This document shows positions 50,676-62,226 of a DNA stretch of 64,000 bases, piece after piece (the first letter of the stretch is position 1; the number at the start of each line of letters is the position of its first letter). A program made the position numbers and the translations under genes. The stretch spans positions 29,826 to 93,825 of the forward strand of contig CAIUSV010000088.1 in assembly GCA_903901915.1 (NCBI GenBank). Reading direction: 5' to 3'. Source of the stretch: an uncultured Rhodospirillaceae bacterium (lineage in GTDB: Bacteria; Pseudomonadota; Alphaproteobacteria; Rhodospirillales; Magnetospirillaceae). The notes beneath the pieces are model-generated. The model was not told where the DNA came from, made no database searches, and worked only from the letters and a program-made list of their open reading frames with translations.

Positions 50676-51697
50676 ATGCGCCTGACTCCCCTGGACCGCC
50701 GCCGGCTGGACGCCTTTTGCCGCAACCGGCGCGGCTTTTGGTCGCTGTGGATCTTCCTGGCGCTGTTCGGCCTGACCCTGCTGGCCGAAGTGGTCGCCAA
50801 CGACCGCCCCATCGTCGTCTTCTATGACGGCACCCTGTACGTCCCCATCGCTCGGGACTATCCCGAGACCGTGTTCGGCGGCGATTTTCAGACCTATGCC
50901 GACTATCGCGACCCGATGATCGCCGGCAACATCGCCAGGCACGGCTGGGCGCTGTGGCCTCCGGTGCGGTTCGACTACCGCGCCATCAATTTCGACCGCA
51001 CCGTCCCCCATCCGGCGCCACCCGACGGCGCCAACTGGCTGGGCACCGACGACCAGGGCCGCGACGTACTGGCGCGACTGATCTACGGGCTGCGGCTGTC
51101 GATCCTGTTCGGACTGGCGCTGACCGTGACCTCCACCGTGCTGGGGGTCGCCGCCGGGGCGGTGCAGGGCTATTTCGGCGGCAAGGTCGATCTGGTGTTC
51201 CAGCGCTTCCTCGAGATCTGGGGCGGCCTGCCGGAACTGCTGATCCTCATCATCATCGCCTCGATCATCAAACCGGGGTTCTGGACGCTGCTGCTGGTGC
51301 TGGTGCTGTTCTCGTGGACCAATCTGGTCGGCGTGGTGCGGGCCGAATTCCTGCGGGCGCGCAACTTCGACTATGTGCGGGCGGCGCGCACCCTGGGCAT
51401 GACCGACCGGCGCATCATGGTCCGCCACGTCCTGCCCAACGCCATGGTGGCGACCATCACCTTCATGCCCTTCGTCCTCAACTCGTCCATCGTGTCGCTG
51501 ACCGCGCTGGACTTCCTCGGCCTCGGTCTGCCACCGGGGTCGCCGTCACTGGGCGACCTGCTGCGCCAGGGCAAGGAGAACCTCCAGGCGCCGTGGCTGG
51601 GGCTGACCGGCTTCATCGTCGTCGCCGCCCTGCTGTCGCTGCTGGTGTTCGTCGGCGAGGCGGTGCGCGATGCCTTCGACCCCAGGAAAACCACGCC

Positions 51698-51701
<4 letters not shown>
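50676..51701 (+). CDS. yejE: Peptide ABC transporter permease (YejE type)
   Basis: 341-aa permease of the DppC/OppC class with a YejE-like N-terminus: a helix LWIFLALFGLTLLAEVVAND and a roughly 100-residue periplasmic segment that includes WLGTDDQGRDVLARLIYGLR. The cytoplasmic coupling loop is VRAARTLGMTDRRIMVRHVL. Start ATG 50676 has GAGG directly before it. It overlaps yejF by four bases. Confidence 0.95.
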
Positions 51702-53307
<1,606 letters not shown>

Positions 53308-53311
<4 letters not shown>

Positions 53312-54204
53312 CCCCGCAACGCCATGCCCATCTCGACGCCCTGGCCATGGTCATCATGGTGGTGATCTGCGCCACCTGGGGCCTCAATCAGATCGCGGTC
53401 AAGGTCGCCAATGCCGGCATCTCGCCGGTGTTACAGGCGGGCTTGCGCTCGGCCGGCGCCACCTTGCTGCTGCTGGCGTGGTCGGCGGCGCGGGGCCATC
53501 GCCTGTTCGACCGTGACGGTTCGCTGAAGGCCGGGTTGGCGGCGGGCGTGATGTTCGCCGCCGAATTCGCCCTGATTTTCTGGGGACTCAGCTATACCGC
53601 CGCGTCGCGCGCGGTGGTGTTTCTCTACACCGCGCCGTTCGTGGTGGCGTTGGGGGTGCATCTGCTGGTGCCGGGCGAGCGCCTGACCCGCGGACAGGTC
53701 GTCGGCCTGCTGGCCGCCTTCGCCGGCATCGTCGCCGCCTTCGGCGAGAACCTGTCGCTACCCAGCGGCCGGCAATGGATCGGCGACACCATGATACTGG
53801 TGGCGGCGATCCTGTGGGGCGCCACCACCGTGCTGGTGCGGTGCAGCCGGCTGTCGTCCATCCGCGCCGGCAAGACCCTGTTCTACCAGTTGGCGGTATC
53901 GGCGGTGACGCTGCCGCCGGCGTCGCTGGCGCTGGGCGAGAAGGGCCTTACCGACCCGACGCCGCTGGCCTGGGCGTCGCTGGCGTTCCAGACCGTCGGC
54001 GTCGCCTTCGTGTCGTATCTGGTCTGGTTCTGGCTGATCACCCGCTATCCCGCCACCAAATTGTCGGCGTTCTCGTTCCTGACGCCGCTGTTCGGCATGG
54101 CCCTGGGGCATCTGCTGCTGGGTGAACCCATCACCCCGATGCTGGCCACCGCCATGGCGCTGGTGGCGGCGGGAATCTGGCTGGTCAACCGGCGGAAGGG
54201 CTGA
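53308..54204 (+). CDS. EamA-family (DMT) permease
   Basis: 298-aa membrane protein with ten predicted helices in two EamA repeats (CATWGLNQIAVKVANAGISP at the start; the second half from about residue 150, WIGDTMILVAAILWGATTVL). It resembles exporters of amino acids or metabolites. Translation is coupled to yejF by an ATGA overlap, so it may act with the peptide importer, for example by releasing excess products. Its 3' end overlaps the convergent panC by 20 bases. Confidence 0.92.
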
Positions 54205-55042
54205 CGCCGATATTGTCGATCAGCCGGGTCGCCCCCAAGCGGGCCGCGGCGAGGATGCGGACCGGTCGGTCCAGGGTTTCGACCGGGGCCAGGGTGTCGG
54301 CGTCGCGGATTTCGACATAGTCTACCGGGCCGAAACCGGCGGCCAGCAGGCTGGCGGTCGCCTGGGCGCACAGCACCGACGCCGCCCCACCGGCACGAAG
54401 GCCGTCGGCCACAAGTTGCAGCACCCGCTGAAGCGTCGGCGCCACCGCGCGCTGCTCCGCCGTCATGTAGGCGTTGCGCGACGACATCGCCAGCCCGTCG
54501 GCTTCGCGCAGGGTCGGCGCCCCGAGCACGGCGACCGGGATGTCGAGATCACGGACGAAGCGGCGGATCACCGCCAGTTGCTGATAATCCTTCTCGCCGA
54601 ACACCGCCACGTCGGGCAGCGCCTGCAACAGCAGCTTGGTCACCACCGTGGCGACGCCGGCGAAATGGCCCGGCCGCACCGTGCCGCACAGTCCGTCGGC
54701 GACTCCGCTCACCGTCACCGTGGTGGCGAAACCGTCCGGATACATCGCGGCGACGGTGGGGGAGAACAGCAGGGCGCAGCCGGCGCCCTCCAGCAAGGCG
54801 GCGTCCTGTTCCTCCTGGCGGGGATAGCGCGCGAAATCCTCGTTGGGGCCGAACTGGGTGGGATTGACGAACACCGAGGCCACCACCCGGTCGGCACCCC
54901 ACTCCCGCGCCGCCGCCACCAGCGACAGATGGCCCCGGTGCAGCGCCCCCATGGTGGGAACCAGCCCGACCCTAAGGCCGGCTCGGCGCCAGCCGGCGAC
55001 GCGGCCCCGCAGGTCCGCCACGCTGCGAACGATATCCATCAT
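54185..55042 (-). CDS. panC: Pantothenate synthetase
   Basis: ATP-dependent condensation of pantoate with beta-alanine to pantothenate. The 285 aa have the nucleotide-binding [54 protein letters not shown] and MSSRN. It is coupled to panB by an ATGA overlap at its start. The stop codon lies inside the convergent EamA gene's 3' end. Confidence 0.97.
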   Translation of the reverse strand: MMDIVRSVADLRGRVAGWRRAGLRVGLVPTMGALHRGHLSLVAAAREWGADRVVASVFVNPTQFGPNEDFARYPRQEEQDAALLEGAGCALLFSPTVAAMYPDGFATTVTVSGVADGLCGTVRPGHFAGVATVVTKLLLQALPDVAVFGEKDYQQLAVIRRFVRDLDIPVAVLGAPTLREADGLAMSSRNAYMTAEQRAVAPTLQRVLQLVADGLRAGGAASVLCAQATASLLAAGFGPVDYVEIRDADTLAPVETLDRPVRILAAARLGATRLIDNIGVSPSAG

Positions 55043-55863
55043 TTCTTGGCCGGACCGAAGCAGTGTTCCGGCCTGGGAAAGACACGGGCCTTGACCTCGG
55101 CGGCATAATCCGCCACCGCGCGGGAGATGACGGGCCCGAGTTCGGCATAGCGTTTGACGAATTTGGGGGTGAAATCGTCGAACAGCCCCAGCACGTCGTC
55201 GATCACCAGCACCTGACCGTCGCAGGCGGGCGAGGCGCCGATGCCGATGGTGGGAATGGCGATTTCGTCGGACAAGGCGTGGGCCACCGGCTCGACCGTA
55301 CCCTCCACCACCACGGCGAAGGCGCCGGCCGCGGTGATGGCGCGGGCGTCGGCGCGAATGATTTCGGCCTCGGAATCGAGGCGCCCCTGGGCGCGAAAGC
55401 CGCCGGCGGCGTGCACCGCCTGGGGCTTGAGGCCGATATGGGCCATCACCGGAACGCCCCGGTCCACCAGGAAGCGGATGGTGTCGGCCATCTCGCGACC
55501 ACCTTCCAGCTTTACCGCGGCACAGCCGGTCTCGGCCATGACCCGGGCGGAATTACGGAACGCCTGCTCGGGGCTTTCCTGATAGGTGCCGAACGGCATG
55601 TCGACCACCACGCAGGCCTTGGACGACGCCCTTACCACGGCGCGGCCGTGGTTGATCATCATCTCCAGGGTGACCCCCAGGGTTGTCTCCATGCCGTAGA
55701 CCACCATGCCGAGCGAATCGCCCACCAGCAGAATGTCGCAATGGGGATCGAGCAGGCGGGCGATGGGAGCGGTATAGGCGGTCAGCACCACCAGAGGCTC
55801 GCCGCCCTTGCGGGCGCGGATGTCGCGGGTGGAGACACGCTTGGTCCGAACTTCAACGCTCAT
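55039..55863 (-). CDS. panB: 3-methyl-2-oxobutanoate hydroxymethyltransferase
   Basis: Transfers a hydroxymethyl group from methylene-tetrahydrofolate to alpha-ketoisovalerate, giving ketopantoate. The 274 aa show [60 protein letters not shown] and VKLEGG. It is first in a two-gene panBC operon on the minus strand. panD is not visible in the window; panE may be elsewhere. Confidence 0.97.
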   Translation of the reverse strand: MSVEVRTKRVSTRDIRARKGGEPLVVLTAYTAPIARLLDPHCDILLVGDSLGMVVYGMETTLGVTLEMMINHGRAVVRASSKACVVVDMPFGTYQESPEQAFRNSARVMAETGCAAVKLEGGREMADTIRFLVDRGVPVMAHIGLKPQAVHAAGGFRAQGRLDSEAEIIRADARAITAAGAFAVVVEGTVEPVAHALSDEIAIPTIGIGASPACDGQVLVIDDVLGLFDDFTPKFVKRYAELGPVISRAVADYAAEVKARVFPRPEHCFGPAKK

Positions 55864-55937
55864 TGTTCATGGCCCTCAAACGCCGGGCGCCCACATCGGT
55901 GGGCTTGGCTTCTTCGCTGCGCTCCGGGTCGCACACC

Positions 55938-56693
55938 TCAGGCTCCTTCCGCCAGTTCCCTCAAGGCGTCCCAATTGTCCAGCACCGCATGGCCCGAGGC
56001 CGGCAGGGCGATGATGGCGTCCCGCTTGAGCTGGGTGAAGGTGCGGCTGACCGTCTCGATGGTCAGGCCAAGATAATCGGCGATGTCGGCCCGGCTCATG
56101 GGCAGGGCGATGGGACTGGCGGGCAGGCCGGTCTGGACGGCGCGCCGCGACAGCTGCACCAGGAACGACGCCACCTTTTCCCGCGCCGTCTTGCGCCCCA
56201 GCAGCAACATCTGTTCCTGCGCCGCCACCAGATCCTTGATCGCCATGGCGTACATCCGGCGTTCCAGCCGGGGAATCTCCACCAGCAGCGAATCGAGCTT
56301 GCGATGGGTGAAGCGGCACAGATGGGTCGGCGTGATGGTCTCGGCGGTATAGCAATAGCCGCCATCCACCCCCAGGCCGAAGATGTCGCCCGAGAACAGG
56401 AAGTCGATGATCTGGCGCCGGCCGTCGGGCATCAGCTTGTACAGCTTCACCGCGCCATTGGAGATGGAAAACAGGTGGTCGGAGGCGTCGCCCTCGCGAA
56501 ACACGGTGAACGAGGCGGGAAAGGCGGCGTGACAGCGCACCGTCGCCAGCCGCTTGACCTCGTCGTGGGACAGGTCGGCGCAGAACGCCACCTCGCGCAC
56601 GATGTCGCAGTTGCGGCACTGGGTCGGCAGTTCGCCGCCGGGTTCGATCTTGAGCGGATCATGGTCGAGGGGTGGCATGTGCAGACTACCCAT
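55938..56693 (-). CDS. FNR/FnrN-type oxygen-responsive transcription factor
   Basis: 251-aa Crp/FNR regulator. The N-terminal Cys set (CRNCDIVREVAFC) plus the Cys in TPTHLCRF would supply the four ligands of an oxygen-labile [4Fe-4S] cluster. The helix-turn-helix MSRADIADYLGLTIETVSRT has the E-x-x-SR pattern that reads TTGAT-N4-ATCAA boxes. It lies directly after ccoS, so it is transcribed with the oxidase assembly genes and probably activates ccoNOQP under low oxygen. Start could be ATG 56693 or 56678; a GTG at 56702 overlaps the ccoS stop. Confidence 0.9.
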   Translation of the reverse strand: MGSLHMPPLDHDPLKIEPGGELPTQCRNCDIVREVAFCADLSHDEVKRLATVRCHAAFPASFTVFREGDASDHLFSISNGAVKLYKLMPDGRRQIIDFLFSGDIFGLGVDGGYCYTAETITPTHLCRFTHRKLDSLLVEIPRLERRMYAMAIKDLVAAQEQMLLLGRKTAREKVASFLVQLSRRAVQTGLPASPIALPMSRADIADYLGLTIETVSRTFTQLKRDAIIALPASGHAVLDNWDALRELAEGA

Positions 56694-56698
56694 GCCCG

Positions 56699-56860
56699 TC
56701 ACGCCTTGCGTTTCGGCTGGTCGTCATCGTCGAAGAGAATGCGGTGAGCCGCGCCGTCGAGGTCATCGAACTGACCCGACTTCAAGGCCCACAGGAAAGC
56801 GAGCAATCCCAGGAAGCCCAAACCGAGGGCCACAGGGATCAGCATCAACAGATTGTCCAA
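56699..56860 (-). CDS. ccoS: cbb3 oxidase assembly protein CcoS
   Basis: 53-aa membrane protein needed for cofactor insertion into cbb3 oxidase. Translation gives a single helix (LMLIPVALGLGFLGLLAFLW) followed by the family signature LKSGQFDDLDGAAHRILFDD and a basic tail. The start is TTG at 56860, immediately after the ccoI stop and preceded by GAGGG; no ATG gives the full conserved start. It lies between ccoI and the fnr-like gene, the standard position. Confidence 0.9.
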   Translation of the reverse strand: MDNLLMLIPVALGLGFLGLLAFLWALKSGQFDDLDGAAHRILFDDDDQPKRKA

Positions 56861-59203
56861 TCACCCTCTCCCGCGGGATAGACGCAGGGCATTGCCAATT
56901 ACTACCAGCGACGAGGTGGACATGGCAATCGCCGCGATGAGCGGAGTGACCTGGCCCGCGATCGCCAGGGGGACCACGAAGAGGTTGTAGCCCAGCGCCA
57001 GCATGAAATTCTGCCGCACCAGGATGCGGGACTTGCGCGCCACCGCCAGGGTTTCCACCACCGGCGTCAGCCGGCCGCCCTGAAACACCACGTCGGCGGC
57101 GGTCTGGCTGACGTCCACCGCCGAAGACGGTGACATCGAGACGTGGGCGGCGGCCAGCGCCGGGGCGTCGTTGAGGCCGTCGCCGATCATCAGCACCTTG
57201 GCGCCCGCCGCCGTCAGTTCGGCCAGCCGGGCGCATTTCTCGGCCGGGGTGCGGCCCGCCCGCCAGTCGGCGATGCCCAGCGCCGTCGCCACCCCGGCGG
57301 CGGTGGTGGCGCGGTCACCCGACAGCAGCTCGACCTTGAGGCCAAGGGATTTCAGCGTCGCCACCACCTCGGCGGCATCGGGCCGGGGGGCATCGGTAAA
57401 GGCAAAACGCACCGGCGCCTGACCGGGACGGGCCAGCCACAGTTCCGGACCGGCCGAGGTCTCGTCATCGGCGACGCCGACAAAGGTCCGGCTGCCGAGG
57501 CGGACGCCATCGGCCCGCTCCAGGCCCTGGCCGGGGATTTCGACGACGCCGTCGGCCAGCCGGGCGGCGGGAAAGGCGCGGACCAGGGCGCGGGCCAGCG
57601 GATGGCGCGACGCCGGGGCCAGCGACGCCGCCATGGCAAGGTCGGCCTCGCTCCAGCCGGTCGCGGCCTCCAATTGCGGCCGTCCCAGGGTCAGGGTCCC
57701 GGTCTTGTCGAACACCACGTGATCGACATCGGCAAAGCGTTCCAGCGCGGTGGCCGACTTGACCAGAATACCCTGGCGCAACAGCCGGCCCGAGGCGATC
57801 ACCTGCACCACCGGCACCGCCAGCGCCAGCGCGCAGGGGCAGGTGATGATCAGCACCGACACGGCGGTCAGCAGCGCCACCTGCCACGGCGTGTCGGTGA
57901 AGCCCATCCAGCCGGCGAAGGTCAGCAGCGCCGCCAGATGCACCACCGGCGCGTACCAGCGCGACACCCGGTCGGCCAGGGCGACATAGCGGGCACGGCC
58001 CTGCTCCGCCACCTCCATCATGCGCACGATCTCGGCCAGCAGGGTCCGCTCGCCCACCGCCGAAACCACCAGACGCAACGGCGCCGACAGGTTGATGGTG
58101 CCGGCGAACACCTGCGCTCCCACCGCCACCTGCACCGGCACGCTTTCGCCGGTCAGCAAGCCGGTGTCCACATCCGAGGCGCCCTCGGTGATGGTGCCGT
58201 CGACACCGATACGCTCGCCCGCCGCCACCAGCACCTTGGCACCGGCGACGACCTTGTGCGGCGGCAACAGGCGTTGGGTGCCGTCGTCATCGATGACGGT
58301 GACGGCGGTGGCATCCAGCGCCAGCAGGTGTTCGACCGTGCTGCGCGCCCGCCCCCGCGCCCGGGAATCCAGGTAGCGACCGATCAGCAGGAAGAACAGC
58401 AGGGTGATCGCCGAGTCGAAATAGGCGTATTCGCCGCCGTGAATGGTTTCCCACAGGCTCATCAGGCAAGCCAGGGTGACGCCGATGGTGATGGGCACAT
58501 CCATGTTGGTACGCCCGGTGCGAAGCGCCGACAGCGCCGAGCGGGCGAAGGGACGGATGCACCACGCCACCGCCGGCAGCGCCACCAGCGCCGAAACCCA
58601 ATGCATCAGGCCCCGCGTCGCCGGCCCCATATAGGAAAAGTGCCCGGCCCACACCGACACCGACAACAGCATGACGTTGCTGGCGGCGAAACCGGCCACC
58701 GCCATCGCCCGCAACAGCTCTTTCTCGGCCCGCTGGGTTTCGGCCCCCAGGCGTTCGGGGTCGTAGGGCACCAACCGGTAGCCGACCGCCAGCACCGGCG
58801 CCAGCATATCGCCGGGTTCGGCCTCGCCCGCCCGCCAGCGCAGCACCAGCCGGCGCGTCGTCATGTTGACCCGCGCCCAGGTCACCGCCGGGTGCCGGTT
58901 GAGCAGCGATTCGATCAGCCAGATGCAGGCACCGCAATGCAGCCCCTCGATCATCAGGTGCAGGCTGGCCTCGCCCTTGTCGTCGACCGCGACATGGGCG
59001 GAGAAATCGTGGATCTGAACCGCGTCCTCGTCGGGCCGCAGCGGCCGGGCGTTGGGATCGACGGTCCGCCGGGCATAGTATTGCTCCAGCCCCAGTCCCT
59101 CGACCAGGGCGAAGGCCCCTTCGCAGCCGCGACAGCAGAATCCGCCCTCCATCCCGGCGGGGATGGCACCGCCGCAATGACGGCAGATGGCGGGTTCGCT
59201 CAC
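56861..59203 (-). CDS. ccoI: Copper-transporting P-type ATPase CcoI (FixI)
   Basis: P1B-type ATPase of 780 aa that supplies copper for cbb3 oxidase. The N-terminus has a zinc-finger-like Cys cluster (CRHCGGAIP, CCRGCEGAF) and a metal-binding domain with GLHCGACIW. Eight membrane helices include the CPC metal site (ITCPCALALAV). The phosphorylation site is DKTGTLTLG and the hinge is MIGDGLNDAPALAAA. Genes before and after (ccoH, ccoS) confirm CcoI over other copper exporters. Confidence 0.97.
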   Translation of the reverse strand: MSEPAICRHCGGAIPAGMEGGFCCRGCEGAFALVEGLGLEQYYARRTVDPNARPLRPDEDAVQIHDFSAHVAVDDKGEASLHLMIEGLHCGACIWLIESLLNRHPAVTWARVNMTTRRLVLRWRAGEAEPGDMLAPVLAVGYRLVPYDPERLGAETQRAEKELLRAMAVAGFAASNVMLLSVSVWAGHFSYMGPATRGLMHWVSALVALPAVAWCIRPFARSALSALRTGRTNMDVPITIGVTLACLMSLWETIHGGEYAYFDSAITLLFFLLIGRYLDSRARGRARSTVEHLLALDATAVTVIDDDGTQRLLPPHKVVAGAKVLVAAGERIGVDGTITEGASDVDTGLLTGESVPVQVAVGAQVFAGTINLSAPLRLVVSAVGERTLLAEIVRMMEVAEQGRARYVALADRVSRWYAPVVHLAALLTFAGWMGFTDTPWQVALLTAVSVLIITCPCALALAVPVVQVIASGRLLRQGILVKSATALERFADVDHVVFDKTGTLTLGRPQLEAATGWSEADLAMAASLAPASRHPLARALVRAFPAARLADGVVEIPGQGLERADGVRLGSRTFVGVADDETSAGPELWLARPGQAPVRFAFTDAPRPDAAEVVATLKSLGLKVELLSGDRATTAAGVATALGIADWRAGRTPAEKCARLAELTAAGAKVLMIGDGLNDAPALAAAHVSMSPSSAVDVSQTAADVVFQGGRLTPVVETLAVARKSRILVRQNFMLALGYNLFVVPLAIAGQVTPLIAAIAMSTSSLVVIGNALRLSRGRG

Positions 59204-59685
59204 GGGACCTCGACGCGCCGCATCAGGTGATGGGAAACGTCGCGACCTTCGGCGGTGACGTCCACATCCCAGACCCCCGCCAGCGGCAACGCCTGATGAG
59301 TGGCGTACGTGCCGGAAGCCACCCGCGCCAGAACCACATCGCGGTCAAAGCCCTTGGCGGTGGGACGGACGAAGCGGGCGCGCACCGTCAGGCCCTCCAC
59401 CGGCTGGCCGGTGCGGTCACGATAATCGATGGAGAGCCCGAGACCGTGGTCGGCGGCCGTTTCCACCCTGACATCGACGGCCCAGCCCAATTCCGCCTGA
59501 TGGCGCGCGGCCTCCAGGGTGCGATTGTAGGCCAACCCCTTCTCGTAGGCATTGTCGGTGGCCAGGCCGGAAAAGGTCGAGTTGGCGAAATAGGCCATGG
59601 TCAGGTTGACCATCAGCACCACCATGAACCCGGCGACGAAGATATAGGGGTACCACCAGCCGGGGCGACGTTGGGCAGTCATCAC
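59200..59685 (-). CDS. ccoH: cbb3 oxidase assembly protein CcoH (FixH)
   Basis: 161-aa single-pass membrane protein. One helix at about residues 10-33 (WYPYIFVAGFMVVLMVNLTM), then a periplasmic FixH domain with LAYNRTLEAARHQAELGWAV and LPLAGVWDVDVTAEGRD. It assists cbb3 assembly together with CcoG, CcoI and CcoS. It overlaps the start of ccoI by four bases. Confidence 0.94.
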   Translation of the reverse strand: MMTAQRRPGWWYPYIFVAGFMVVLMVNLTMAYFANSTFSGLATDNAYEKGLAYNRTLEAARHQAELGWAVDVRVETAADHGLGLSIDYRDRTGQPVEGLTVRARFVRPTAKGFDRDVVLARVASGTYATHQALPLAGVWDVDVTAEGRDVSHHLMRRVEVP

Positions 59686-59688
59686 AGC

Positions 59689-61158
59689 TTACCTTTCCGG
59701 TCCGGCGAACAGGGATTCGGCGCGGGTCGTCTGCCCCTCGCCGGCCTCGCGCAAGACGAAGGCCAGCGGCGTCCGCGCCGCCTGAAGACGACCGGCCGGC
59801 GCGGTGACGAACACGTTGTAGGTGCCGACCGCGTCGGGCGCAACCACCAGATCGGTGCTGGCGACGTTGGCGGCACCACCGACCACGGTGAAGGTGGCGC
59901 CGTCGATGCCGGCGACCTCGAGACGGAAGGTGCGCTCGGCCCGCACCATGTTCAGCACCTTGACGACATAGCCGTTGCGGATACTGCCGTCCGACAGCTG
60001 GACGAACAGCGGCGCCCGCTCGTGCAGCACGTTGACCTCGGTGGTCCGGCGCGACGCCAGCGAATAGGCGATCAGGCCGCCCACCACCAGAACGATGGCG
60101 CCATAGATGATGGTCCGCGGCCGCACCAGACGGTATCTCGGCTTGGCTCCCGCCGCGCGGGCGGCGGTGTTGGCGATGGAATCCCAGGTCACCAGCCCGC
60201 GCGGCAGGTTGTTCTTGTCCATCACCGCGTTGCAGGCGTCGATACACAGCGCACAGCCGATGCAGCCCATCTGAAGACCGTCGCGGATGTCGATGCCGGT
60301 GGGGCAGGCGACCACGCACATCCTGCAATCGACGCAGTGGCCGCGGCCCTCGAAGCTGGCGCCCTTGCGCGCCGGCTGGCGCGGCTCGCCCCGCCAATCC
60401 TCGTAGGTGACGATCAGCGAATGTTCGTCGAGCATGGCCGACTGGAACCGCGAATAGGGGCACATATATAGGCAAACCTGCTCGCGGGCATATCCCGCCA
60501 GCATGAAGCAGCAACCGCCGACCACGGCGATGGCGCCATAGGTGGCGGCGCTTTCGTCACCGGTGAAGATGTCGTGCAACACCGTCGGCGCGTTGCCGAA
60601 ATAGAGCGTGAAGCCGATGCCGCAAGCGGCGGAAATCACCAGCCAGATCAGATTGATGATCGCCTTCCTGGTCAGCTTTTCGATCGACCATGGCGCGCGA
60701 TCGAGCGCCATGCGCTTGGCGCGGTCGCCCACCACCAGCCGCTCGACCAGCATGAACAGATCGGTATAGACGGTCTGCCAGCACAGAAAGCCGCACCAGA
60801 CCCGGCCGAACAGCGAACTCATCAGGAACAGGGTTATGGCGGCGACGAACAACAGGCCGGTGAGGTAATAGACCTCCTGCGGCCAGATCTCCAGGAACAG
60901 GAAATAGCCCCGCCGTCCCGCCATATCCACCAGGATGGCCTGATCCGGCGCCCCCGGCCCGCGATCCCAGCGCAGGAACGGCGCCACATGCCACCACACC
61001 AGCAGAACCCCCATCGCCCACCATTTCCAGGTCCGGAACATCCCCTTGACCGAGCGCGGATGGATCATGACGGTTTCGGCGTAGAACGAGCCCCCCTCGG
61101 TGGCGAGGGTGGGATCGACCTTCGGCTTCTTGGCCGCGGCGCTGGTCTGGGTGTCCAT
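59689..61158 (-). CDS. ccoG: Iron-sulfur protein CcoG (RdxA/FixG)
   Basis: 489-aa membrane-bound ferredoxin-like protein implicated in copper reduction for cbb3 oxidase assembly. It has about five membrane helices, with NapH-like Cys (RVWCGFLCWQTVYTDLFMLV, CLYMCPYSRFQ) and two 4Fe-4S motifs (CVDCRMCVVACPTGIDIRDG and CIGCALCIDACNAVMDK). The C-terminal part is an Ig-like domain. First gene of ccoGHIS. A 184-base hairpin-rich gap separates it from ccoP. Confidence 0.96.
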   Translation of the reverse strand: MDTQTSAAAKKPKVDPTLATEGGSFYAETVMIHPRSVKGMFRTWKWWAMGVLLVWWHVAPFLRWDRGPGAPDQAILVDMAGRRGYFLFLEIWPQEVYYLTGLLFVAAITLFLMSSLFGRVWCGFLCWQTVYTDLFMLVERLVVGDRAKRMALDRAPWSIEKLTRKAIINLIWLVISAACGIGFTLYFGNAPTVLHDIFTGDESAATYGAIAVVGGCCFMLAGYAREQVCLYMCPYSRFQSAMLDEHSLIVTYEDWRGEPRQPARKGASFEGRGHCVDCRMCVVACPTGIDIRDGLQMGCIGCALCIDACNAVMDKNNLPRGLVTWDSIANTAARAAGAKPRYRLVRPRTIIYGAIVLVVGGLIAYSLASRRTTEVNVLHERAPLFVQLSDGSIRNGYVVKVLNMVRAERTFRLEVAGIDGATFTVVGGAANVASTDLVVAPDAVGTYNVFVTAPAGRLQAARTPLAFVLREAGEGQTTRAESLFAGPER

Positions 61159-61238
61159 GGGTCGGAACGCTCTGCTGATATTGCCGGATGTCGCAGTCTA
61201 GCGACCCTGCGGCGATTTCGGTCATTACTAAATGGCAA

Positions 61239-61258
61239 GGCGGGGCTGTCGCCCCGCC
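61239..61258 (-). terminator. Hairpin between ccoP and ccoG (ccoG-proximal)
   Basis: A perfect 8-base stem GGCGGGGC/GCCCCGCC around TGTC. Read in the direction of the cco genes it is followed by TTGCCATTT, a modestly U-rich tail. It could end or attenuate the ccoNOQP transcript before ccoG. Confidence 0.55.
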
Positions 61259-61282
61259 ACGGTCGTCACCCCAGGCATGGCA

Positions 61283-61317
61283 GTGGGGTGCGCCCCCTTG
61301 ACGGAAACGCACCCCAC
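61283..61317 (-). terminator. Hairpin between ccoP and ccoG (ccoP-proximal)
   Basis: GTGGGGTGCG (61283-61292) and CGCACCCCAC (61308-61317) are perfect 10-base complements with a 15-base loop, 26 bases after the ccoP stop. It lacks a T tract, so it may instead protect the 3' end of the ccoNOQP mRNA against exonucleases. Confidence 0.55.
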
Positions 61318-61342
61318 CAGTCCCCCCCCCGGGGGTTTACCG

Positions 61343-62224
61343 TTACTTGCCGCCGCCCAGATTGTGGACGTAGACGGCCAGCAACTTGACGGTGCTGGCG
61401 TCCAGGCGCTCGGACCAGGCCGGCATCGAGCCGTGCTTGGGCTTGGTCACCTGGGCGACAACGCCATCCTTACCGCCCTTGTACAACCAAATCTGGTTGT
61501 TGAGGGCCGGAGCGCCGACTTCCTTGTTGCCCGAACCGTCCTCGCCGTGGCAGACGGCGCAGTTCTCGGCATAGACCGCTTCGCCGGCCGAGCCCTTGGC
61601 CGGAGCCTTGGACGCCACCGACACGACGTAGTCGGCAACCGCGGCGATCTGGTCATCCTTGAGGATGCCATCGGCACCGAACTTCGGCATCTCGCTCTGA
61701 CGCGAGTTGGCGTTGGTGTTGCGCACACCGAACTTGATGGTCTGTTCGATGTCCGCCAGGCTGCCACCCCACAGCCACTCGTCATCGGCGAGCGTGGGGA
61801 AGCCATAGGCACCGACACCGCCAACACCGTGGCAGGGAGCGCAGTTCTCGTTGAACGCGATCTTGCCGCCGGCCATGGCGTAACGCAGCAGGTCCTTGTC
61901 CTTCTCGATGGCGTCGACACTGGACGCCTCGATCTTGGACAACCAGGCGGCACGTCCCGCCTTCTGCGCCACCAGATCACCGTCCAGCTGGCCGCGAGCG
62001 GTCCAGTTGGCCGGAACGACGCTACCCAGGCCGATGCCGGGGGTATAGCCGTTCAGGGTCGGCCACGACGGGTACACCACCCAATAGCCGATGGACCAGA
62101 CGACGCAAGCCCAGAATACGTAGACCCACCACTTCGGCAGAGGAGTATTCAACTCCTTGATGCCGTCCCACTCATGCCCGGTGGTGCTTTGACCGGACAC
62201 CGAGTCCTTTTCAATGGTCGCCAT
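61343..62224 (-). CDS. ccoP: cbb3 oxidase diheme subunit III
   Basis: 293-aa membrane-anchored diheme cytochrome c. The N-terminal helix WWVYVFWACVVWSIGYWVVY is followed by two heme c sites, CAPCHG (about residue 130) and CAVCHG (about 220), each with downstream Met ligand candidates. It delivers electrons to CcoO in the high-affinity terminal oxidase. It starts two bases after the ccoQ stop. Confidence 0.97.
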   Translation of the reverse strand: MATIEKDSVSGQSTTGHEWDGIKELNTPLPKWWVYVFWACVVWSIGYWVVYPSWPTLNGYTPGIGLGSVVPANWTARGQLDGDLVAQKAGRAAWLSKIEASSVDAIEKDKDLLRYAMAGGKIAFNENCAPCHGVGGVGAYGFPTLADDEWLWGGSLADIEQTIKFGVRNTNANSRQSEMPKFGADGILKDDQIAAVADYVVSVASKAPAKGSAGEAVYAENCAVCHGEDGSGNKEVGAPALNNQIWLYKGGKDGVVAQVTKPKHGSMPAWSERLDASTVKLLAVYVHNLGGGK

Positions 62225-62226
62225 AG

